This document shows positions 46,001 through 54,014 of a stretch of 64,000 nt of DNA, piece by piece. The stretch comes from Symsagittifera roscoffensis. Lineage: Eukaryota > Xenacoelomorpha > Acoela > Convolutidae. Location of the stretch: assembly GCF_963678635.1 (NCBI RefSeq), contig NC_087063.1, positions 75,909,617-75,973,616 on the forward strand, in the 5' to 3' direction. Position 1 is the stretch's first letter. Every line of letters starts with the position of its first letter. Under the pieces are notes generated by a model. That model was not told the DNA's origin. It was given only the letters and a program-made list of their open reading frames with translations, and made no database searches. Position numbers and translations under genes: made by a program.

Positions 46001-49000
46001 CGACTGCTGTGCTCTGGTCACTTTGAATATCTTGGTGAACAAAAACAACGAGTTCATTGAAGCGTATAGATCGGCTCTTCACATTGAAACCCCGTTAGTA
46101 TGCTTAATAATTTAATTACAGATAAATTTTTCAAAAGAAAAGATTTTCAGAGATTCTGTCCAAATTTTTGTGCAAATTATGCATATGACAATATAGATGC
46201 ATTAAAAGTGATCTACGAACTGGAACTAATCTCAACTTTGGCTTTCATGTTTCACATATCCTGGGTTCCTGCTCAAAGAGCCTTGATTACGCATCAAGAG
46301 TCCCTCCAAGGAATATTTCTGTAATTGTGTGTTGGTTAGAAGTTGATCGGTTAACTTTGAAACAGATAATGTCAAAGGTCCATAACATGCAAAATAAAAG
46401 AAAAGAACAATTTAGAGAAATTCATATTGCATGATTCTTTTAGACATGCTTGTGGCATTGTTCTTTTGAGTAAGCTGAGTGTTTCATACACTTCTAACTT
46501 CTATATAAAATAGTTCCCATCATGTGTACTGTGGTTTAGTGCCATGGAATTGAATAATGGAGTTGTGAAGAGTGAACACGTCGTTTCGGTTTCCAATGTC
46601 GACCGAGAGTTGCTGTCGGTGATTGCGAACTTCGCCACCACGGATGCACAGGCAGAGAGAGTGCACTATGATCTGAGTGGGATAGAAGGAACCATTGGAC
46701 ACCACCTGTTCAAGTTCAAGCCCCTCATCAGCATGAAGGTAAATATCCATTCATTTAGCATGCTCTAAAAATTCGGCTTCCATTGTTACTACAAATTAAC
46801 CCATGTGGTTTCATCTTTTAATCTTGAAAACGGACCTCAGAGACACCTCAAAAAGATCCGTTGATCCATTGGTGTTCTCCCAAGCAGTACTAAACTTAGT
46901 TGAAGTGAGCATCTGTATATTTTCTGCCTGAAAACAATTAATTATTATAGTAGTCATACTGAACGAAACGAGGTTGGTATTGTATAGTAGCAGAAGAATG
47001 TCCATTTTTTTAAGCGAGCATATACTCCCGTGCTGCATGGATTTCAAAATTCAGTTTTTAAGTGTTGAAGAACGAAGAGATAGACTGTCCAGGGGCGGAC
47101 CTAGGATTTTCTCGAGGGGGGGGGGGGGGGCGGATTTTCAAAAAAAAATTCGAAAATTTTGTCTACCTTTTTTTTAGGTGAACCGAATTGATTTTTTGAG
47201 CTCTCCCTAAGCACTGTTTAGTCCCTGTTTTGGCCAGATTTTCTGCGCCGCAGGCAAAATTTTGAAAAAACAGTCCAAAAAAGTTTTTGAAAAATTTTGC
47301 TGACCTTTTTTTAGGTCGACCAAATTGATTTCAGAGCTCTCCCAAATAACTAAAAATACCCTGTTTTGGTCAAATTTTCTGCGCCGCAGGAAAAATATTG
47401 AAAACCAGGCCAAAAAAGGCGTATTTAGGTGCCTTTTAAAATCGCGTTTTTTTGGCGCGCGCTCCCTCTCAAAATTAGTATATATTGGCGTCTTTAGAAA
47501 AATTTTAGGGTCCGTCGCCAAAATGGATATCTCAAAATAGTACAAAGGGGACCCTTTGGGTCGGTAGGGGTCAAATCCCTGAGGAAGGCGACCCCCCCCC
47601 CCCCTCCTAAATCCGCCCGTGGACTGAATGATGAAAAGTTTCCAATCAGAATCGGTAGACGTTCCTTTTGGCTTTGTTTGGTTTTAGGTTCTTTGTTTGA
47701 GTTTAGGATTCGATGAACGTAGTTCAGACACCTATATAGGTCTTTTTCGTTTTTACTTTTAGGAAAAATCAGGCTCAAATTTGGACTTTTAGTTTCTTTT
47801 TAAGTTTAGTTCATTTCCTTTGTTAAAAGGAATTCAAACTCCACTATCGAACAGCAAAAATGTAAAGGTCACGAAAAACGTGATCGACGTCTAATTTCGA
47901 AAGTGGAATTTAATTTTCAGATTTTCCAACGAAATAAATTTTTTTTCTATCGATCCAGTTTTCTCAAATTGGGTTGCTTCTATAAAAAATGGGCAATCAT
48001 AAATTGTTCTTGAAGTTCGAAGTGCTTTTAAGGCCGTCTATTTTTTTCTTTTTGAAATTCAAAAGTGTTTTTCTGTTTACTTGCGTTCATTGATGCTTTT
48101 CCAACTGTCTGTTGGTTCTGTTTCATTTTCTTGTGATCGTGTTGAAGCATAAGTAAAATGAGTTACGATTGAAAAGATCATCTCGCAGGGACAGGGCACT
48201 AAATTACAGCAAAGGTAAGTTGAGGGGTATTATAACTGTCGGGAAATCCTACTTTACTGTATATGTGAATTGTTTTCAATTTTTAGATTATGAAGCTGAT
48301 GACAAAATCATCGAGCACAAAAGACGCTCTGAACAATGCAAGGAACTGCATCGATTTCGAAGAGGTAATTCATTGTTTTTTTTCTTAAATTCACGGCGAA
48401 TCGAAGTCATATTTACCTCCGTGGTCAAAAATAGTTTTTTTTATGATAGCTTATACGTTTTCTTACCACTTAAATCAATGAAAAAATGTTTTCATCAAAT
48501 TTTTATTTTGGGGAGCTGAGGGATGTGTTTTCATTTATAGAAGCTGTCAAAAAGTGAGGCTAAGAAGATACAGAAGAAGTTCACAGACATGCCTGAGGTG
48601 TGCAAGATGTTGCGACAGTTGATACTCCTGATGAAATACATGGAGAAGGATAGGAAGGATGACCCCAAACAGCCCATCGGCGAGTTCCTCCAAAAAATCA
48701 GCATAGACGCTATGCCAGGTAAACATCGAACAGTCAACTCAATTTGGATAATAAATTAATTTTACCTCAATAACGCGTAAATGACGACTGATGTGTCGAC
48801 AGAAAAACGGCAAAATATTACATCCCGAAATCAATAGCGATATTTTAAGGAGCTCTGTTAATGCATTTACACCTGCGAGATTGTGAGTGTAGTGCTTTAT
48901 ACGGTCAGTTCACTTTGTTTTCCAGTCAAAATTGTCCATTTAATCCAACCCATTTCGCTCAACCCGTTTTTCTTAAGTTGCGTTTTAATTAGACAAGAAG

Positions 49001-52000
49001 GGACGAGAACAAAAGTAGCTTACAATTTTATTTGAATCCATCTCTGAATACTTGCGCAAAATGTTTGAAATTAGTTTTCAAATAAAAATTGGAAATTTAT
49101 ATAGTAAATGACACTTTTGGCGATTAACAAATTATATTTAATTAAACAAACTGGAAAATTATTTAATGCCTCAAATCTGAGATTGAAGCATGCGTACAGG
49201 ACAAGGAGCCGTGGTTAAGACTACTCGTTGTTACTCTGGAGGCTCGGGTTCGTTAACCGCAAATAATCATAGGAATGTGTCCAGTGATCAGGGCATATCA
49301 AAATACTATTGCAATATTATTGCTTTCCGAATTTTTTGGCAATAAAATATTGTTTTTTTTCACATTTACAATATAATATTGCAATACTTCCGAGAAGAAA
49401 AATGCAAGAAACAATGAATTGGAAACAACTATTCAAAATTATTTTTGTCAATACATTCTTTCACGGTATTAATGTCCCAAAATTTCTGATTGTAATGAAG
49501 AAAAAGTTGCATTTGCAGATTAGCAGGCAGCATACTTTTCCGATAATCATTATAAATGGCCGGAAAATTACGTGCATTTAACCTAAACGCTGCTTTATTA
49601 ATCAATTTAAGTATTGCAAAATATTGCAATATATTGCAGGATAAATATCAATATATTGCTTATGATAATTGTTCAAAATAGAATATTGCAATATACATAT
49701 TGCAATAGCAATAGTATTTTGATATGCCCTGCCAGTGATGTCTTATATTAAAGCCATTTCAGTCGTGCTTCTTATTGACAGTTCGTTACTTCAATCGGCG
49801 CATGATTCCGTTTTTAAGAGTCGTTGAATGAGGTTTAGACTCTTATATAGGTCGTGATAATTGTTTTTTTATCAGGAAAAGTTTTCAAATGCTAATATTT
49901 TACAGAAGGGCTTTCATTACCCTTGCGATAAGCAAGGGTATTGCAATCGGGAACTAGACTTTTTCCCCCTAAACAACTTTGTTCACAGGACTGGTTTCAT
50001 ATCTCCTGGACTCCTTCGTCTTTTGAAATGCTCAATTTCTTGAAATTTTAAATAAAACTGCTATATTTCAAGTCGTAATTAGGTAAAGCTGTAAATGTTT
50101 TCAGGTTGTAATTATTTTTTCAAGAAATTTTCCATTTTATTTTGGGTTAGTGGTTTTCGTCCTAGTTTCTGTTGGTTCATTTTCCGTTTTTTCCAACGCC
50201 AATTTTTTTTAAGTGATAGAGGCTTTTTATTGGCTTTCTTTCTAGAGCATGTGTTTTATTCAAATTTACACATTTTTTTGTACAAATGAAAGTCTGATTG
50301 TAGATTATTTTTTTTTGCTTTTTTCGTTAAACATTTCAACAGTTTCAGTTTATGATCCATTAGTATCGGCTCAGTCAGCCTTTATTGCTTAATTTCGAGG
50401 GCAAATATATTCGCATGCGATTATGTGCTTCAGATTGGATGAGTCGTAAAAGTTTTAAAAACTCAATGAAGTTTTTTATGACAACAGTTTGTTTTCGGCT
50501 CAAACAGGTTGCGACCAAAAATTTGTTGACGCTTGGTAATCGATTTCCAATTTTCTTGAGACTGTGTATGAATTTCTTTCTATACAACCATGAAGTTTTT
50601 GTAGCTGTCTATTTTTCAACTTTTCAAGTTATTTTTATAAGATATTTTCTCAACTTTTTTTTTCAGAAATTTTAATTAAGTTTTTCAACTTCAAATATTT
50701 TTGCTCCGCTTAGACTCTGTGTACATGTTAATGCTTCTAGATTTAATATCCACTATTTGAATTCAATTTATTTTCATCTGCTCTACAATTACGAAAGTGT
50801 AAAAGTCACGAAAAAGGTGATCGATTTCTAGTTTTGAAAGTGGAATTTAATCTTCAAATTTACCAGCGGAATAAACTTTTATGTATCTATTGATCCCGTT
50901 TTCTTAAACTGAGTTAGTTTCAGCAATAAAAATGTCAGCCATAAATTGTTCTGGAATTTCAAAGAGCTGTATAGCCATATATTTTTACGCGAAGTTGTAC
51001 AGTTGAAGTTTTTTTCAAAACCCAATTCAGTTTTGTCTGTTTCATTGCGTTCATTGACTCTTTTCAAATTGTCTATTGGCTATATTTTTAGTTGAGATTA
51101 ATTGATTTGTTTTTTTTTTACAAAATGTCAAGTTCAACGTTTCATATGGTCTTTTCAATAACTCAAAACAAAAAGATGTTATAATGTTTTTCGATTCCAG
51201 TGTAATTTTTTGAAACTGAAAATTGTTGGCTAATTTAGACTTTAGCTTGTCTGCTTATTTTTCTTAGCTAAGTTCCTGTGGAAAGGAATTTTTCGAAAGC
51301 TCGGTTGCTTTTGGGATTTCAGAAATCGCCTCCTAATGTTTTTAATAGCGCAGGTAATTTAATTCCGGGATTTTTGAATTTGATGTTTGGCTTCTGTATT
51401 TGATTCCGAGTTCGGGTTGTTGGTATCTCTCAGTTGGAATCGAACAGTTCGCAAACTTTTCATTACCAAGTGAAGTTTGTTTGAAGAAAGAAACAGGACA
51501 CAGAAAGCATAATACAACTTTCAATGTGATTTAAATTTACAGTCAGTTATAAAACATATATACATTGTTTAGGAATCAGTGACATCAAACTTGAGTCCTG
51601 TGTGTTCCTCTGGCAAGCACTGGCACTTCAGAGAACCAGACTGATGCTGGAGCATCAGGACGAAGAACCATACGCCGGGATCCAACAACAGTTCAGAGAA
51701 ACTCTCAACTCGGAGCAGAAACAGGCGCTGGACAAGCTGCCTGCGCCGAAGAAATATGTGCTGTTGACTTACTTGAATGAGCTGATTGTGCTGAATTTGG
51801 ACGAACCTGATCTGATGAATCCAAATTTTCAGTAAGTTTTCCATTTTTAGAGCAATTCTTATGTTAAAAATTCTTGTCTTCAAAATATTTCACATCTTTT
51901 AGTTTACGAATGAAAAGAATCTAACTTTCAGTATGCCGATATTTGAAACAGAACGTAAAAAGTGTCGGTTTCGAAACTATCAAGAAAAAATTGCAAAATT

Positions 52001-52232
52001 CCTGCCAGAAAACAGCTGAATTCAGATCAACGGGCAGTGATTGAATGTATTCTGAAAAGCCTTGATAACGTATCTAACTGTATCTATAACTTGAGTATAT
52101 TTCAGCATTGTGGACGACGGTTTAGCGCCCGCGTATTTCGACGATGACCTCGACAATTTGAATCTACCAGAATGGTGTCAACTCAAATACGCAGAAGACA
52201 TAATCAAACATCTCATCCAAACAGAAGGCTGA
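19706..52232 (+). CDS. rnf213: RNF213-like giant AAA+ / RING-RZ E3 ubiquitin ligase (11 joined exons)
   Basis: Seen: join of 19706-25069, 25480-25633, 29146-31161, 32788-32966, 33249-33374, 38190-46093, 46540-46738, 48287-48364, 48541-48718, 51573-51831 and 52106-52232. All junctions are GT-AG and phase-consistent, and the total is 16,584 nt (5,527 aa). Numbering from the ATG at 19706: acidic low-complexity 1-390; three CBM20-like beta domains about 390-500, 620-760 and 823-935; helical arm to about 1840; P-loop-like SSGKS near 2510; AAA Walker A GETGCGKT 2908-2915 with Walker B Asp/Glu 2977-2978; second Walker A GKPGSSKS 3270-3277 with Walker B 3345-3346; RING Cys 4415-4463; RZ finger Cys4874, His4878, Cys4885, Cys4894, Cys4897; C-terminal domain 5248-5527. 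Known: human RNF213 (about 5,200 aa) has this order, with AAA3/AAA4 ATPase sites, and ubiquitylates proteins and bacterial lipopolysaccharide in the cytosol, at lipid droplets and on pathogen surfaces. The same function here is inferred. The Kozak context of the chosen ATG (gccATGG) is strong; a further upstream exon is possible. Confidence 0.95.
25480..25633 (+). CDS. rnf213: RNF213-like exon 2
   Basis: Acceptor gtttatgtttag ends at 25479 and donor GTAAGG starts at 25634. The exon enters in phase 0, leaves in phase 1 and encodes 51 codons (SDLSRVQLCELS to FLAWIKKKMR). The final W-I-K segment aligns in position with the segment preceding the conserved LAS-SAGE block of RNF213, which opens exon 3. 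Confidence 0.88.
26126..26785 (+). repeat. family A copies in intron 2 (one near-complete, flanked by fragments)
   Basis: The near-complete copy runs from taagagtaatgagcgtag (26,206) to cagttggctatgttttcat (about 26,655). A fragment of the middle (cccagc-gaataaa ... ctcaaattgggtt) lies just before it and a decayed 3' fragment after it. Confidence 0.7.
27345..27365 (+). repeat. family C hairpin tail fragment
   Basis: gcgaagcgcagcttcgcctc: a GCGAAGC/GCTTCGC-type hairpin followed by CCTCT, matching the end of family C, isolated in intron 2. Confidence 0.55.
27630..27970 (+). repeat. family A partial copy, intron 2
   Basis: Contains the signature gcaaactccactgtcgaaca and a decayed acgaaaaacgt block, and ends near ttttccaactatctgctggc. 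Confidence 0.65.
28557..29010 (+). repeat. family A, well-preserved copy ending 136 bp before exon 3
   Basis: Starts with TAAGAGTCGATGAAC and the hairpin TAAGAGTC ... GACTCTTA. Carries caaactccgctatagaacag, ggtcacgaaaaacgtgatcg and ttttctcaaattgggtta, and ends tgttcattgactctt plus ctgtctgttggctatgtt. The AAGAGTC-ATGAAC start and the GTTCAT-GACTCTT end are inverted repeats (424 bp between their outer edges). Confidence 0.85.
29146..31161 (+). CDS. rnf213: RNF213-like exon 3: conserved LASLSAGE / CFHDA-GYAPL block to degenerate P-loop
   Basis: Acceptor ttttgttttcaag ends at 29145; donor G|GTATTT at 31162. Phase 1 in and phase 1 out, 2,016 nt, residues about 1840-2511. The opening LASLSAGE and KCFHDAIFGYAPLIY stretches are diagnostic RNF213 sequence (start of the AAA region). 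The exon ends with TQPSSG, half of a P-loop-like motif completed by exon 4. Frame sequence upstream of 29146 is intronic and lies next to a family A repeat copy. Confidence 0.93.
31465..31960 (+). repeat. three very degenerate units of about 165 bp
   Basis: Units begin near 31,465, 31,620 and 31,800. Each has a ggc-atgtcagggt-ct-like phrase, a gt-g-cctctaaaat/gctaaaatc-like phrase and a gattttt-caaaa end. Similarity is weak. Confidence 0.35.
32067..32202 (+). repeat. hairpin 1: 48-bp arms, 45-nt shared loop region
   Basis: Left arm 32,067-32,114 and right arm 32,154-32,202 are reverse complements with a single one-base indel. The loop region 32,111-32,155 is identical to the loop of hairpin 2. 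Confidence 0.95.
32202..32395 (+). repeat. hairpin 2: about 78-bp arms, same 45-nt loop region
   Basis: Left arm 32,202-32,280 and right arm 32,314-32,395 are reverse complements with a 3-nt indel, one substitution and a poly-A length difference. The loop region 32,275-32,319 is identical, in the same orientation, to 32,111-32,155. The arms are unrelated to those of hairpin 1. Confidence 0.95.
32788..32966 (+). CDS. rnf213: RNF213-like exon 4: completes P-loop-like GKS
   Basis: Strong acceptor (ctgttttcctgtttag) ends at 32787 and donor AAT|GTAAGT at 32967. Phase 1 in, phase 0 out. It reads GKSLHVDRLESE at its start and IIHLDVSPN at its end, matching the RNF213 second AAA module (GKS-L-V-RL ... 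DV). The open frame from 32730 upstream of the acceptor is intronic. The junction glycine codon is split between exons. Confidence 0.92.
33249..33374 (+). CDS. rnf213: RNF213-like exon 5
   Basis: Acceptor attgacag ends at 33248; donor CAG|GTAAAA at 33375. 42 codons, phase 0 in and out. It encodes VMENVDELLFKLCVLGG to CLAIEMLTPQ, continuing the AAA2-like module: an F-L-F-K-L-type helix, then a beta strand ending in I-E-M-L. Confidence 0.88.
33419..34885 (+). repeat. head-to-tail array of four family A units
   Basis: Units at about 33,419-33,855, 33,857-34,295, 34,290-34,655 and 34,657-34,885. Each repeats in order the ggaaaa start block, the caaactccactatcgaaca block (lost in some), the aaaaacgtgatcgatttctag block, ttttctcaaattgggtt and the ctgtctgttggctatg end. 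The later units are shorter and more decayed. Confidence 0.75.
35065..35675 (+). repeat. dispersed repeat family E, copy 3
   Basis: From ttgaaaatggggaggaactt to agttgcacagtaaccgtcta. The cgtgagtcaaaccacg site is mutated relative to the palindrome in copies 1 and 2. Same orientation as the others. Confidence 0.8.
35676..36354. other. no feature recognised within intron 5
   Basis: T-rich. A 75-codon frame at 36,110-36,337 has no recognisable domain. Confidence 0.35.
36355..38115 (+). repeat. family A copies at the 3' end of intron 5
   Basis: A 5' fragment at 36,355-36,500, a good copy at 36,597-37,025, a decayed piece at 37,440-37,650 and a good copy at 37,657-38,115. All are in plus orientation; signatures include aactccactatcgaacag and tcacgaaaaacgtgatcgac. 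A family E tail (acttgcatagcaaccgt) immediately precedes the copy at 36,597. Confidence 0.75.
38190..46093 (+). CDS. rnf213: RNF213-like exon 6 (7.9 kb): AAA3, AAA4, E3 module with RING and RZ finger
   Basis: The acceptor cttgctctattttag ends at 38189 and gives a phase-0 join with exon 5. It also removes the in-frame TAG that would follow from the weaker acceptor at 38162. The exon is 7,904 nt and ends in phase 2 at CC|GTTAGT. It carries Walker A GETGCGKT (nt 39072), Walker B FFDEAN (39279 for the Asp codon), a second Walker A GKPGSSKS (40158) and VVLDEIGLAED (40383 for the Asp). A RING spans 43593-43741 (C-x2-C ... LCAGGH-x2-H-x2-C ... C-x2-C), and an RZ finger spans about 44961-45066 (C-x-N-G-H ... 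I-G-x-C-G ... C-P-E-C). Catalytic features look intact. The near-identity of the D-E-I-G-L-A-E-D block to vertebrate RNF213 is from memory of the family. Confidence 0.95.
46540..46738 (+). CDS. rnf213: RNF213-like exon 7
   Basis: Acceptor actgtggtttag ends at 46539; donor AAG|GTAAAT at 46739. Phase 2 in (CC+T gives Pro), phase 0 out. It encodes the C-terminal domain segment with VSNVDRELLSVIANF, corresponding to the V-D-R-D-L block after the RZ finger in RNF213, and ends KFKPLISMK. Confidence 0.88.
47090..47621 (+). mobile_element. family B MITE-like element with internal duplication, intron 7
   Basis: Termini CAGGGGCGGACCTAGGATTT and the inverted CCTAAATCCGCCCGTG. The interior contains about 130 bp twice (units near 47,150-47,280 and 47,281-47,410, each with gacctttttttaggt and ttttctgcgccgcagg) and runs of more than ten G and C residues. 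No clean target duplication; only GACTG recurs near both ends. Confidence 0.85.
47695..48135 (+). repeat. family A copy, intron 7
   Basis: Starts ggattcgatgaacgtagttc, carries aactccactatcgaacagc and ggtcacgaaaaacgtgatcg, and ends ttgcgttcattgatgctttt and ccaactgtctgttggttctg. Confidence 0.85.
48287..48364 (+). CDS. rnf213: RNF213-like exon 8 (26 codons)
   Basis: Acceptor gttttcaatttttag ends at 48286; donor GAG|GTAATT at 48365. Phase 0 in and out; encodes IMKLMTKSSSTKDALNNARN to FEE. It is too short to identify alone. Its place between two recognisable exons, its clean phase and its helical content support it. Confidence 0.75.
48541..48718 (+). CDS. rnf213: RNF213-like exon 9
   Basis: Acceptor tcatttatag ends at 48540; donor CAG|GTAAAC at 48719. 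Phase 0 in, phase 1 out. It encodes KLSKSEAKK ... MLRQLILLMKYM ... ISIDAMPG. The helix followed by a charged loop and I-x-x-A matches the corresponding part of the RNF213 C-terminal domain. Confidence 0.85.
49289..49731. mobile_element. 443-bp hAT-type MITE with perfect TSD CCAGTGAT
   Basis: CCAGTGAT occurs at 49,281-49,288 and 49,732-49,739. Terminal inverted repeats start CAGGGCATATCAAAATAC and are perfect over 24 bp. The interior is rich in ATTGCAATAT-type palindromes. The flanks (caaataatcat ... tattaaagcc-tttcagtcgtg) are a family E fragment, so this insertion is younger than that copy. No transposase. Confidence 0.95.
49815..49885 (+). repeat. family A 5' end fragment, intron 9
   Basis: TAAGAGTCGTTGAATGAGG with the matching GACTCTTATATAGGTCGTG, then atcaggaaaagttt. 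It is followed at 49,919-49,989 by the hairpin block shared with 5863-5937. Confidence 0.75.
49919..49989 (+). repeat. hairpin block ACCCTTGC-gataa-GCAAGGGT, second copy
   Basis: Perfect 8-bp stem at 49,919-49,939 followed by attgcaatcggg and a t-rich segment. About 72 bp are shared with 5863-5937. Confidence 0.8.
50755..51095 (+). repeat. family A 3' part, intron 9
   Basis: Contains agtcacgaaaaaggtgatcg, cagcggaataaa and ttgcgttcattgactctttt, and ends ttgtctattggctatat. Confidence 0.75.
51573..51831 (+). CDS. rnf213: RNF213-like exon 10
   Basis: Acceptor tacattgtttag ends at 51572; donor CA|GTAAGT at 51832. Phase 1 in, phase 2 out. It encodes ISDIKLESCVFLWQALALQ ... LLTYLNELIVLNL, matching the C-terminal helical domain (L-K-x-C ... 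LWQFL ... L-x-E-x-I-x-L-x-L) of RNF213. Confidence 0.9.
52106..52232 (+). CDS. rnf213: RNF213-like terminal exon 11 with stop
   Basis: Acceptor gtatatttcag ends at 52105. Phase 2 in (CA+C gives His), then IVDDGLAPAYFDDD ... LPEWCQLKYAEDIIKHLI ending at TGA 52230-52232. The P-x-W-x-L segment near the end resembles the tail of RNF213. No AATAAA was seen in the following 250 bp; only AATTAA-type variants near 52455-52480. Confidence 0.88.
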
Positions 52233-52744
52233 AAGTTTCTTATTTCAATCCAACTTTTCTTATTTCCTAACAGTTTCCTACCTAATACCCTACAAAACTT
52301 GAGAGATTGAAAAAACTTAAATTGATATCATTCCCTAATTGTTGATCACTAGACAAATTTTTAGTTAGATGTATTATATCACTAATTGATGATGAATTTC
52401 CCAGTTGCTATTATATGATGCCCCAGCTGGACTTCGGTTATGCACAGATGAAAATTAATACCCTGTAAAGAATTAATTTTTGAGTCTTAGTCTTTTTGCT
52501 ATCATTTTTGAGTGATTATGAACACAATGCAGGATTATTCTGAGTGTCAATGAACGAAGTGAAACTTCTAAACTTTCCCTGAAAGTAAAATTTGAAGAAA
52601 AAAAAACAGGACCTTTTTAAAAATTAACACATTGATTTACATTGACTCTAATTGGGTTGGTTTTGTCAAAAAAATGCCAATAATTGATTGTACTTAATCT
52701 TGCCAAAGGTTTTGTTTCCGAATAATTTTTCTAAATGGCTGTTG
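52233..52744. other. 3' flank of RNF213-like gene
   Basis: 3'UTR candidate with no AATAAA. From about 52,545 it holds a decayed family A fragment (gtcaatgaacgaagtg ... attgggtt). Confidence 0.45.
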
Positions 52745-52745
52745 G

Positions 52746-53117
52746 TGGGGCGGATCTAGGAATTTCTCGAGGAGTTTCGAAAACTTTGTCGACCTTTTTT
52801 TAGATTGATCAATTTGACTTTCTGAGCGCTCCCAGGACCATAAAAACCCCTATTTTGTCAAAGTTTCTGCGCCGCACGCAAATTTTTGAATTGAAAAATG
52901 CCCTTTTGGGGCACTTTTTGGAAAGTTTTGACAAAAAAATCGCGTTTTTTCGCAGCACTCCCCTGAAAATGAGTATATATTGGCGCCAAATGCTCCCTTA
53001 GAAAAGTTTAAGCTTTGATTGGCCGAAAATGGATGTCAAAATGATACCAAAGAGAGACCCGTTATTCGGTGAGGGGGTAAAATCACTGAGGGGGAGAGGG
53101 CGTCCGACCCTGGGCGG
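52746..53117 (+). mobile_element. family B MITE-like element, degraded ends
   Basis: Shares ggggcggatctagg, tgtcgacctttttttag, tctgcgccgcacgcaa, atcgcgtttttt and aaaatggat with the 8383 and 47,090 copies, and ends accctgggcgg. Terminal bases are eroded and there is no clean target duplication. Confidence 0.8.
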
Positions 53118-53990
53118 TTGGCTTTGATACTATTTCAGCGCACTTTCCGAATTCAACTTTCAATTGGAGCTATTATTGGAATCTCCGACAGGAAACGTAA
53201 AAATGTGAGCAATGGCAATGAATGAGTTTGAAAAAACGCGTTAAATTGTTTGTGAAATTGATAATGTCTAGTGATCCAGTGTTCTCAAATTGTGTTTAAG
53301 TATCAATGAACGTAGTGAAGACTTTTAAATTTTGTTATGATTTTTTGTTTAATTCCTTTTCAGGTGTGGTATCTCAAGGAACTTAAATAAAATTAAGATC
53401 AAGACTTTAACTCATCTTGTGTAATAGATATAAGTAAGACAGGAATATAATGAATGTCATGACAAATTGAATCCTAGAATCAACTTAAACCTTTTGTAAG
53501 ATGCTAGAGAGTGAGAGAAAATAATAGCACCAACTTCAGTAGCGGTATGGCAGGTCGTCAACGACCTTGGTTTCTAGAATGAAACAATTTAAATACGAAA
53601 GAAATGACGTAATGGTATATATAGAAATCTCACTATACCACGTTTCCCGCACTAGGAGAAAATTTTTGAGCGCAGTATGAGTGGAATGAAATTGAGCGCA
53701 AAAATGAATTTGAAAGAAAAAAAGTACTAAGTTTTGAAAGATAGACTGCGTTTATGACGGTGAACGTTTCCGATATTTGATCTATTTTTCACTTCGGCGT
53801 AAAGGGTTTTCTGAAGAGGACTGAGGGAAGTGGGTGAATTTCCTCAAATATCCCTGTGAAGGATGAGGCGAACTGATTCGAGAGTGGTCACGCGAAACTT
53901 GTTCCGCGGGACTGGCCTGCACAAAGCGTACTCTTTTATCTGGAGAGCTTACATCTGGTCTGGAAACTTGTGGCTGAGCTAGTGGAGAAC
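53118..53990. other. no gene recognised
   Basis: Contains a short family A 5' fragment near 53,285-53,345 (ctcaaattgtgtttaagtatc-aatgaacgtagtg). Composition becomes less AT-rich toward the retroelement. Confidence 0.4.
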
Positions 53991-54014
53991 TGACGATGTT
54001 TACTGAACGGCAAA

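Larger units (their letters stand above)
46739..48286. other. intron 7 of RNF213-like gene
   Basis: 1,548 bp, GTAAAT to TTTAG. Contains a family B element and a family A copy, listed separately. I looked for an additional exon between exons 7 and 8 and found none that keeps phase. Confidence 0.8.
48719..51572. other. intron 9 of RNF213-like gene
   Basis: 2,854 bp, GTAAAC to TTTAG. Contains a hAT-type MITE inserted in a family E fragment, a hairpin block shared with 5.86 kb and pieces of family A. The frames at 50,095-50,675 are T-rich and unrecognised. Confidence 0.8.

Noticed and set aside
48190-48215. Possible 26-nt micro-exon with acceptor ctcgcag and donor GTAAGT before exon 8
   Set aside because: 26 nt is not a multiple of three and would shift exon 8 into a frame with an immediate stop; exon 7 joins exon 8 directly in phase 0.
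51932-51954. Possible extra exon between exons 10 and 11
   Set aside because: It would leave in phase 1, but exon 11 needs phase 2; the direct join 51,831 to 52,106 gives a continuous frame to the stop.
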